Below, one piece after another: positions 6,603-12,467 of a DNA stretch of 12,467 nucleotides. Below the pieces are notes generated by a model. That model saw only the letters and a program-made list of their open reading frames with translations, made no database searches and had not been told where the DNA came from. Every line of letters begins with the position of its first letter. Position 1 is the first letter of the stretch. This stretch comes from Actinobacteria bacterium UBA5976 (GTDB lineage Bacteria > Actinomycetota > Actinomycetes > S36-B12 > UBA5976), in NCBI GenBank assembly GCA_002430405.1, contig DJBM01000145.1, forward strand, positions 10,107 to 22,573, given 5' to 3'. Position numbers and translations under genes: made by a program.

Positions 6603-7065
6603 ACTATTGCTGAGTATTTTGCGAATTAGTTTTCTAGTAGCACTTTGGTGGTTTGTGCTTACTGTCGTGTCAGTGCTACGTCGAGATCTGCAAGCACCAC
6701 GTGATGCGAAGCCACTTACTTCTGCACGCTCAATAAATCAACCAAGCCAACGGCCGACTCTTCGCTCTCGGAAAACCTCGACCAAACTTGTTATCGTGGA
6801 AGGCGCATTAACCGGAACCGTGCTGCCACTTGGTACATCACCAATTTTAATTGGGCGGGCACCAGATTCCACCATTGTGTTAGAGGACGATTTCGTAAGT
6901 ACGCGACATGCTCAATTAACTCCAAATGGAAATCATTGGATCGTTGAAGACTTGGGTTCCACAAATGGTACTTGGATTGATCGCACTCGAATTTCATCGC
7001 CAACGGTATTACGACCTGGCACACAGCTACGTATTGGTCGAACCAGCATGGAACTCGGCTCATGA
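6595..7065 (+). CDS. fhaB: FhaB (FipA-like) membrane-anchored FHA protein
   Basis: This 156-residue protein has one N-terminal membrane span at about 8-27, a basic linker (SRKTSTK), and a C-terminal FHA domain at about 65-154. The FHA marks are IGRAPDS at 86-92, STRHA at 102-106 and LGSTNGT at 120-126. Size and layout match mycobacterial FhaB/FipA, which binds phosphothreonine on division proteins and helps link FtsZ with the septal machinery under stress. The ATG lies inside the end of fhaA (8-base overlap) and only weak purine runs precede it, so translation probably depends on ribosomes finishing fhaA. The stop overlaps the pstP start in ATGA. Confidence 0.92.
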   Translation: MSELLLSILRISFLVALWWFVLTVVSVLRRDLQAPRDAKPLTSARSINQPSQRPTLRSRKTSTKLVIVEGALTGTVLPLGTSPILIGRAPDSTIVLEDDFVSTRHAQLTPNGNHWIVEDLGSTNGTWIDRTRISSPTVLRPGTQLRIGRTSMELGS

Positions 7066-8261
7066 GTGGTTTAAGTCTGCGATTCGCTGCCCGCTCAGAA
7101 ATCGGTCGCGTGCGTCGCAATAATGAAGATGCGGGCTATGCAGCAACTGATCTTTTGGTGGTAGCAGATGGCATGGGTGGGCATGAGGCAGGGGAACTCG
7201 CCAGCGCAGCTACGATTGCTGCAATTGTTTCAGCCGCTGCAAAATCCGCTGGGGCAGACGAAGTTTTAACTCAACTTGCGGAAGCTGTTATTACTTCTGG
7301 TGAATACATTGCTGATGTTGTTGCTGCAAATCGTGATCTTGCCGGAATGGGAACCACTATGACTGTGGTTGCACTTCGGGAAGACCGAATTGCTATGGCG
7401 CATGTTGGAGACTCGCGTGCCTATTTGTTTCGCGGGAATGAATTACAGCAGATGACAAAGGATCACACGTTCGTACAAACTTTGGTAGATTCCGGTGAGA
7501 TTACGCCGGCACAGGCTGCGGTTCACCCCAAGCGAAACCTTATGATGCGCGCTATCGATGGAATTCATGCTGTTGAAGTTGACTTATCAGTGAGAGAAAC
7601 TTGGGCAGGTGATCGCTATCTACTTTGCAGTGACGGATTATGTGGCGTTATTGATTCCAAAACAATTGCCCATTGTCTTTCAGCAAAAGATTTAACTCAC
7701 GCTGTCACGTTGTTAATTGATGCGGCTATGTCGGCAGGGGCGCCTGACAACATAACTGTGGTCGTAGCTGATGTTGTCAATGGCAGTATCGAAGTAGATC
7801 CAGTATTGATTGGTTCTGCCGCAGATGCAGGTAACCAGTCAAGATTGCCAGCAGTAGATTTTCCAGAAGAAGGAGATTCACCGAAACCTACTTCTTTGTC
7901 ACTTTCAGTTAATCAGAAAGGCCGTTGGCTGGTTCCTGTCTTTACAACCCTCGGAATAATCACAATTTTTATTGCCGGAGTATTGTGGTGGCTTTCAAAT
8001 CAATGGTTTGTTGGCGTTTACACCCAGAACAAGGTAGTTGCGATCTTTCAAGGTATTCCTGCTGGTGGCATGTATCGACTTGTTGAAGTTTCCACTTTGT
8101 CGGTTTCGCAATTACCAGAATATGAATTTGAGCAGGTTTACCAAACTTTCGATTCTCCAAATTTATTAGCTGCCCAAGCAGCTGTAGCCAGACTCCAAAA
8201 AAGTGCTGACTCTTGTGAGTTAATTCCAAGTTCACCGGGGTGCCCTGAGGTGACACCTTGA
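7062..8261 (+). CDS. pstP: PstP: membrane PP2C Ser/Thr protein phosphatase
   Basis: This 399-residue PPM/PP2C phosphatase removes phosphate from Ser/Thr residues and opposes PknB-type kinases. Its metal-coordinating acids are visible: Asp23 in RRNNEDA, Asp36-Gly37 in ADGMGGH, Asp191 in CSDGL and Asp229 in GAPDNIT. Other family motifs are GMGTTMTVV at 95-103 and VGDSRAYLFR at 115-124. The catalytic domain ends near 237. A linker of about 50 residues leads to one membrane span at about 289-311 and an external tail of about 88 residues containing VGVYTQNKVVAIFQGIP, which resembles the external domain of mycobacterial PstP. Two cysteines (385 and 394) in the tail could pair. It is shorter than the roughly 510-residue M. 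tuberculosis protein. Start ATG overlaps the fhaB stop; the stop overlaps the TTG start of rodA. Confidence 0.95.
   Translation: MSGLSLRFAARSEIGRVRRNNEDAGYAATDLLVVADGMGGHEAGELASAATIAAIVSAAAKSAGADEVLTQLAEAVITSGEYIADVVAANRDLAGMGTTMTVVALREDRIAMAHVGDSRAYLFRGNELQQMTKDHTFVQTLVDSGEITPAQAAVHPKRNLMMRAIDGIHAVEVDLSVRETWAGDRYLLCSDGLCGVIDSKTIAHCLSAKDLTHAVTLLIDAAMSAGAPDNITVVVADVVNGSIEVDPVLIGSAADAGNQSRLPAVDFPEEGDSPKPTSLSLSVNQKGRWLVPVFTTLGIITIFIAGVLWWLSNQWFVGVYTQNKVVAIFQGIPAGGMYRLVEVSTLSVSQLPEYEFEQVYQTFDSPNLLAAQAAVARLQKSADSCELIPSSPGCPEVTP
8247..8252 (+). promoter_or_regulatory. Shine-Dalgarno site supporting the TTG start of rodA
   Basis: GAGGTG ends five bases before TTG 8258. It is the best ribosome site in the vicinity and supports the rare TTG codon, which also forms a 4-base TTGA overlap with the pstP stop. 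Confidence 0.65.
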
Positions 8262-9643
8262 GTACGAACTTGATCCGCTATCGCGTTTCAAATCGTCGCT
8301 CAGCCGAACTTGCGTTATTAATTGGTGCTTGGCTAATTGGGGTTTTTGCCTGGATTTTGGTGGATGCATCAACAGCTGCCTCTTCCTTGGGCGGTTGGAC
8401 CTCGCTAGTAAGCGCAGGTGTTTTGTTGCTGATAACTCATGGGGTTGTTAGATGGCAGGCACCATACGCCGATCCACTTTTGTTACCAAGTGTCGCGGCA
8501 TTGAACATGCTGGGTCTGGCAATGATTCATCGACTTGATGCGGCGGCGGCACAGCGCGCTGCAAGTAACGGGAGTCCGCCTCCCACTCCAGATGTTTATC
8601 TACAGTTGACATGGATGTTAGTTGGACTAATTGCTTTCATAGTTGTGCTTACTTTCGTTAACGACCATAGAAGATTGCAGAGATTTACTTTCACGGCTGG
8701 CTTTGCCGGAATAGTGTTTTTGTTTTTACCACTTCTTCCCGTTATTGGTAACGAAGTGAATGGTGCGCAACTTTGGATTAGTATCCTTGGTTTAACTTTT
8801 CAGCCTGGTGAGTTAGCAAAAGTTGCCCTTACTCTATTCTTTGCTGGGTTCTTAGTTGGTCGCCGTCATTCACTAGCTCTTGTTCAAAAAAAGATCTTTG
8901 GTATTGGAATCCCGCGCGGAAAAGATGTTGGACCGTTATTACTGGTTTGGTTAGTGGCTCTTTTAGTTTTGATATTGGAACGCGATCTGGGTACTTCACT
9001 TTTACTTTTTGGTCTATTTACGGTGATGCTCTACGTCGCAACGGGTCGCCGCTCTTGGGTTGTAATCAGTGCTTTGCTTTTAGCTTTTGGTGGAACTTTG
9101 GCTTATCGACAATTCGGCCATGTGCAAATTCGATTTGACGTCTGGCTGCGGCCCTTTGATGATGCCAACGGAAATGGTTATCAGATCACACAATCACTTT
9201 ATGGCTTGGCAAATGGTGGAATTTTTGGAACCGGTTGGGGTCAGGGCTACCCACAGCTTGTGCCATTTGCAAAAACTGACTTTATAACTTCGGCTCTAGG
9301 GGAAGAACTAGGGCTGATGGGGCTGATTGCAATCTTGTTACTTTTTGCAATTATTATCGAGCGTGGTGCTCGCGCCGCGGTTGCAACACGTGATCCATTC
9401 GGAAATCTATTCGCAATTGGGCTAACAACCGTTATTGGACTTCAAACTTTTATAGTTATCGGTGGCGTCACCCGACTGGTGCCACTGACCGGGCTAACAA
9501 CACCGTTTTTGTCGTATGGTGGATCTTCGCTGGTAGCAAACTACATAATCATTGGGATTCTGATTCGAATTTCAAATGCTGCGCGCGCACCAGAAATATC
9601 TGATGCTCAATTGGTTTTACGACAAAATGTTGATACCAAATGA
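8258..9643 (+). CDS. rodA: RodA/FtsW family SEDS peptidoglycan glycosyltransferase
   Basis: This 461-residue polytopic membrane protein polymerises lipid II into glycan strands at the cytoplasmic membrane, working with a class B PBP. Many hydrophobic segments run from about 17 to 437. SEDS family marks are FQPGELAKVALTLF at 181-194, ERDLGTSLL at 241-249, the external loop WLRPFDDANGNGYQITQSL with Asp302 at the place of the catalytic Asp, FGTGWGQG at 323-330, TDFITSALGEELGL at 340-353, and TPFLSYGGSS at 415-424. Position next to pbpA in this operon indicates the RodA paralogue used for elongation in Actinobacteria, rather than FtsW of the dcw cluster. The start is a TTG overlapping the pstP stop. 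Codons up to ISNAARAP and the polar tail are intact. The stop overlaps pbpA in ATGA. Confidence 0.93.
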   Translation: MSTNLIRYRVSNRRSAELALLIGAWLIGVFAWILVDASTAASSLGGWTSLVSAGVLLLITHGVVRWQAPYADPLLLPSVAALNMLGLAMIHRLDAAAAQRAASNGSPPPTPDVYLQLTWMLVGLIAFIVVLTFVNDHRRLQRFTFTAGFAGIVFLFLPLLPVIGNEVNGAQLWISILGLTFQPGELAKVALTLFFAGFLVGRRHSLALVQKKIFGIGIPRGKDVGPLLLVWLVALLVLILERDLGTSLLLFGLFTVMLYVATGRRSWVVISALLLAFGGTLAYRQFGHVQIRFDVWLRPFDDANGNGYQITQSLYGLANGGIFGTGWGQGYPQLVPFAKTDFITSALGEELGLMGLIAILLLFAIIIERGARAAVATRDPFGNLFAIGLTTVIGLQTFIVIGGVTRLVPLTGLTTPFLSYGGSSLVANYIIIGILIRISNAARAPEISDAQLVLRQNVDTK

Positions 9644-11088
9644 TTAGGCAAATAAATCGCGTTACTGCCGTAATTATTTTTTTACTGCTTGCACTGATTA
9701 TTAACATTTCTTACATCCAAGTTTTTAATGCTCGCGAATTGCGTGGGCAGCCTGGCAATCAACGTGTGATCCTAACTGAGTACTCGCGCGAACGTGGTCC
9801 TATTTTGCTTGGATCGCAATCAATTGCCGAATCAACCCCGACACTCGACGCACTCAAGTACCTAAGAAGTTATCCAGACGAATCAATCTTTGCGCCGATC
9901 ACAGGTTTTTATTCAGTTCTGTACGGCGCAACAGGAATCGAAGACGAATCAAATGATGTTTTAGCTGGTAATGACAGTCGCTTCTTTGTGGATCGACTTC
10001 AACAACTTTTCGCTAATCGTGAACCAAAAGGTGGCGCTGTTAGATTAACTATTGATCCAGCAGCCCAAACTGCTGCGATGAAGGCGCTTAATGGAAGAAC
10101 GGGCGCAGTAGTTGCAATTGATCCAACAACTGGCGCGATCTTAGCGCTAGCCAGCTCACCATCTTTTGATCCAAATTTGTTATCAAGTCATGATGCTGCA
10201 GAAATCCAAATGAATTATGAAGAACTAGATGCCGATCCCGAGCAACCGATGCTAAATCGACCCTTAGCTATGACTTTGCCCCCCGGATCAACATTCAAGT
10301 TAGTAACTGCTGCTGCAGCTTTGGAGTCTGGGCGTTACACCGCAGCAACACAACTTCCTGGTCCTAAAGAAATTAATTTGCCAGGTACAGATGTTCAACT
10401 CGGGAACTGGAATGACAAATCATGTGGCCCCGATGACATAACCACATTGCAGCAGGCTTTAGAAATCTCTTGCAATACTGCGTTTGCTTGGCTGGGTATG
10501 GAGATTGGTGCCAACGCGATTGGTGATCAAGCCAAGAAGTTTGGCTTTGAGTCACAATTTGATGTACCTATGTCAGCAGCAATTAGTCGCTTTCCCATTG
10601 ATCCAAATCAACCACAAACTGCCATGAGCGCAATTGGACAATTTGATGTCCGGGCAAGCGCACTCCAAATGGCGCTAGTTGCTGCAGGAATAGCAAATGA
10701 CGGAGTTGTCATGAAGCCTTACTTAGTCAGCCAGTTACTCGGAACAGATTTAACGGTACTTCAAAGCACTAATCCAGTTGCATTTGGTCGAGCGATGAAA
10801 TCCGAAAATGCAAAAATTTTGCGGGATATGATGGTTGGTGTGGTTGAAAATGGCACTGCCTCTAGGGCTAGAATTTCTGGAATTGCTGTTGGTGGTAAAA
10901 CGGGAACGGCAGAAAACGTTCCAGGTGACCCTGCCCATGCTTGGTTTGTTGGCATAGCACCCGCCGAAGGAGCCAAAATTGCTATCGCAGTTGTGCTACA
11001 AAATGGTGGTGGCGCTACTGAAGTAAGTGGCAACGCGCTAGCAGCGCCAATTGCTACCGCCGTGATGCGAGCCATACTAAAACAATAG
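9640..11088 (+). CDS. pbpA: PbpA: class B penicillin-binding protein, D,D-transpeptidase
   Basis: This 482-residue peptidoglycan transpeptidase has one N-terminal membrane anchor at about 8-29 and an external body. The active-site triad is complete: Ser217 and Lys220 in PPGSTFK, SCN at 277-279, and KTG at 420-422 (GGKTGTAE). Residues 30 to about 135 form a short N-terminal non-catalytic domain. The length is close to the 491 residues of M. tuberculosis PbpA, which crosslinks the wall during growth and division and is controlled by PknB phosphorylation. As the neighbour of rodA it is the expected SEDS partner. No Shine-Dalgarno is visible before the ATG, so translation should rely on coupling to rodA. 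It is followed by 49 bases before pknB and no pknA gene lies there. Confidence 0.95.
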   Translation: MIRQINRVTAVIIFLLLALIINISYIQVFNARELRGQPGNQRVILTEYSRERGPILLGSQSIAESTPTLDALKYLRSYPDESIFAPITGFYSVLYGATGIEDESNDVLAGNDSRFFVDRLQQLFANREPKGGAVRLTIDPAAQTAAMKALNGRTGAVVAIDPTTGAILALASSPSFDPNLLSSHDAAEIQMNYEELDADPEQPMLNRPLAMTLPPGSTFKLVTAAAALESGRYTAATQLPGPKEINLPGTDVQLGNWNDKSCGPDDITTLQQALEISCNTAFAWLGMEIGANAIGDQAKKFGFESQFDVPMSAAISRFPIDPNQPQTAMSAIGQFDVRASALQMALVAAGIANDGVVMKPYLVSQLLGTDLTVLQSTNPVAFGRAMKSENAKILRDMMVGVVENGTASRARISGIAVGGKTGTAENVPGDPAHAWFVGIAPAEGAKIAIAVVLQNGGGATEVSGNALAAPIATAVMRAILKQ

Positions 11089-11095
11089 GTAAGAA

Positions 11096-11101
11096 TAGAC
11101 T
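11096..11101 (+). promoter_or_regulatory. Candidate internal -10 element (TAGACT) upstream of pknB
   Basis: TAGACT, identical to the hexamer proposed for the antiporter gene, lies in the 49-base gap after pbpA. It could give pknB its own promoter within the operon. No -35 consensus is visible upstream, so support is limited to the hexamer and its position. Confidence 0.3.
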
Positions 11102-11105
11102 CACA

Positions 11106-11141
11106 ATGCGATTTGAATTATGTACAGGAGATCTTAAGTGA
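11106..11141 (+). CDS. Possible 11-residue leader peptide ORF coupled to pknB
   Basis: ATG 11106 opens a frame of eleven codons (MRFELCTGDLK) ending at TGA 11139-11141, which overlaps the pknB GTG start as GTGA. The ORF begins four bases after the TAGACT hexamer and contains the pknB Shine-Dalgarno. The geometry copies the 4-base coupling used between other genes of this operon. No ribosome site precedes the ATG, so it would need leaderless initiation or ribosome carry-over from pbpA. The peptide resembles nothing I know and may be a chance frame. Confidence 0.25.
   Translation: MRFELCTGDLK
11126..11130 (+). promoter_or_regulatory. Shine-Dalgarno site of pknB
   Basis: AGGAG lies seven bases before GTG 11138 and decides that start. 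It is one of the few strong ribosome sites in the operon, suggesting that pknB translation is initiated independently of pbpA. Confidence 0.75.
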
Positions 11142-12467
11142 GCACCTTCACTCAACTCGGTGATCGTTATACCGTTGGCCAAGTTATCGGTCGTGGCGGC
11201 ATGGCGGAGGTTTATGAAGGAACAGATCGAAGGTTAAATCGCAAAGTTGCCATTAAAGTACTGCGTCCAGACTTAGCTCAAGACCCCTTGTTTCAAGAGC
11301 GCTTCCGCCGCGAAGCGCGGTCCGCTGCTGGACTTAACCATCCAAACATTGTGGCCATTTACGATACCGGTGAAGATTTAATTGATGATGGTTTAACTCA
11401 AGTCAATGTTCCATTTATTGTTATGGAATTTGTCGACGGCGTTACGCTACGTCAAATGCTCACCAATGGCCCACGGATTTTGCCCGAGCGCGCACTTGAA
11501 GTTGTAGCTGGTGTACTAGCTGCCTTGGATTATTCACATCGCCATGGCATTGTGCATCGAGACATTAAGCCTGCCAACATTATGATCAACGCATTTGGTG
11601 ACGCAAAAGTGATGGATTTTGGAATCGCCCGAGCTATGAGTGATGCCGAAACATCTGTAACCGCTACCAGCGCCGTTATGGGTACTGCGCAATATCTATC
11701 TCCAGAGCAAGCGCGTGGTGAGATTGTTGACGCCAGAAGTGATATCTATTCCACTGGTTGCGTGCTTTATGAATTGCTTGTTGGTAAACCCCCTTTTAAT
11801 GGTGACTCGCCAGTTTCGATTGCCTATCAGCATGTTAATGAGCCAGCAAAAGCTCCGTCATCAATCGATCCATCAATTCCTTCCACACTTGATGCGATTT
11901 CATTATCGGCATTGGCTAAAGATCCAAACGCTAGATACCAAAGCGCAGCTGATATGCGCTCCGATGTAGAACGAGCAATTGCCGGTATGCCTATTACAGC
12001 GCGTACGCCGATAACTATGAATCAAGATCCAGCCAACTATGCAACGACTGCACTGCCAATATTTCAATCTGGTGGCGTCCAACTTCCGACTAAGCCAAAA
12101 AAGAATGCAAGTGGAATTAAATGGGTAGCTGTTTCTGCGGCAACAATTTTTGCCGCTGTATCGCTATTTTTTATCGGTGGTCAGCTCTTTCCTGCAGGTG
12201 CCAACACTGTGACGGTACCTAATCTAAAGGGCAAGACAGTTGATGAAGCCAGCGCTGCCTTAGTAAATGTGGGATTGATCCTTGGCGAACAGACCCCACA
12301 AGCAGATAATGATGTACCGAAAGATCAGATAATTGGCCAAGATCCGGCATCTGGAGAATTGCTCGAGGTGGGACAGGCCGTTAATGTCATTGTCTCAGCT
12401 GGTAAAAATCAAACTGGAGTTCCAGATCTAGTTGGACTCATATCTCTTGAGGCTGCGAAAATCGAGC
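11138..12467 (+). CDS. pknB: PknB: PASTA-domain Ser/Thr protein kinase (3' end cut off)
   Basis: The frame runs from GTG 11138 to the window edge, 443 residues, and is open at the 3' end. It is a Hanks-type transmembrane kinase that senses wall fragments or lipid II through external PASTA repeats. The kinase domain covers about 11-278: glycine loop IGRGGMAEVY at 17-26, catalytic Lys40 in VAIK, HRDIKPAN at 140-147, DFG at 160-162, and activation-loop Thr175 and Thr177 in SVTATSAV, matching the M. tuberculosis autophosphorylation sites. SPEQARG follows at 188-194. A linker leads to one membrane span at about 328-350. The first PASTA repeat spans about 356-422 and a second begins at 425 before the sequence ends. 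In the family it phosphorylates FHA proteins, PBPs and SEDS-associated proteins, and PstP reverses this. M. tuberculosis PknB has four PASTA repeats; the number here is unknown. Confidence 0.95.
   Translation, partial: MSTFTQLGDRYTVGQVIGRGGMAEVYEGTDRRLNRKVAIKVLRPDLAQDPLFQERFRREARSAAGLNHPNIVAIYDTGEDLIDDGLTQVNVPFIVMEFVDGVTLRQMLTNGPRILPERALEVVAGVLAALDYSHRHGIVHRDIKPANIMINAFGDAKVMDFGIARAMSDAETSVTATSAVMGTAQYLSPEQARGEIVDARSDIYSTGCVLYELLVGKPPFNGDSPVSIAYQHVNEPAKAPSSIDPSIPSTLDAISLSALAKDPNARYQSAADMRSDVERAIAGMPITARTPITMNQDPANYATTALPIFQSGGVQLPTKPKKNASGIKWVAVSAATIFAAVSLFFIGGQLFPAGANTVTVPNLKGKTVDEASAALVNVGLILGEQTPQADNDVPKDQIIGQDPASGELLEVGQAVNVIVSAGKNQTGVPDLVGLISLEAAKIE

Noticed and set aside
10761..11075. 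Minus-strand ORF of 104 codons opposite pbpA
   Set aside because: It mirrors the KTG region of PbpA. The Ala/Pro/Thr-rich translation is typical of an antisense shadow.
11715..11969. Plus-strand ORF of 84 codons inside pknB
   Set aside because: Out of frame within the kinase domain, whose reading frame is intact from GTG 11138 to the window end.
1..12467. CRISPR, insertion sequence, prophage, tRNA or toxin-antitoxin genes
   Set aside because: No repeat-spacer pattern, terminal inverted repeats, transposase or integrase motifs, tRNA-like arms, or small paired ORFs of that kind were seen. The window appears to be core chromosome.

Overview
This is a compact, gene-dense stretch of an actinobacterial chromosome. 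The strongest evidence is the block fhaA-fhaB-pstP-rodA-pbpA-pknB, a gene order typical of Actinobacteria. Base composition looks moderate (roughly mid-40s percent GC by eye, not counted), far below Mycobacterium or Streptomyces. Intergenic gaps are tiny, neighbouring genes often overlap by a few bases, and several proteins are short for their families. Together this suggests a streamlined free-living actinobacterium, for example the freshwater acI / Nanopelagicales type. That placement is inference; the sequence alone does not prove it.

Left part (1-2482): nucleoside and deoxynucleoside breakdown. The 3' end of a probable adenosine deaminase gene (+) meets deoC (-) tail to tail. deoC is translationally coupled to a large PGM2/PmmB-type phosphohexomutase gene (-). 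A plausible route is deamination of adenosine, phosphorolysis by an enzyme not seen here, pentose-1-phosphate to pentose-5-phosphate by the mutase, and cleavage of deoxyribose-5-phosphate by DeoC.

Middle part (2483-5858): a CPA2-type cation/proton antiporter gene (+), divergent from the mutase across only 42 bases that contain a perfect 6-3-6 inverted repeat; a thiol peroxidase of the glutathione peroxidase family (-); an unrecognised 78-residue membrane protein (+); and a membrane-anchored endonuclease/exonuclease/phosphatase-fold protein (-). All three convergent gene pairs in the window overlap at their ends (4, 21 and 4 bases), leaving no room for terminators between them.

Right part (5859-12467): an envelope growth and division signalling operon. 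FhaA and FhaB carry phosphothreonine-binding FHA domains, PstP is the membrane PP2C phosphatase, RodA is a SEDS glycosyltransferase, PbpA is its class B penicillin-binding transpeptidase partner, and PknB is the PASTA-domain Ser/Thr kinase, cut by the window edge. fhaA to pbpA form an unbroken chain of 4-8 base overlaps. pknB follows after 49 bases. No pknA lies between pbpA and pknB, unlike in Mycobacterium. The 49-base gap contains a possible 11-codon leader ORF whose stop overlaps the pknB GTG start.

I see no CRISPR array, transposon, tRNA or rRNA, and nothing that qualifies as a wholly new system. The most original signals are regulatory: the inverted repeat between the mutase and antiporter genes, -10-like hexamers placed for leaderless transcripts, and the pknB leader ORF.
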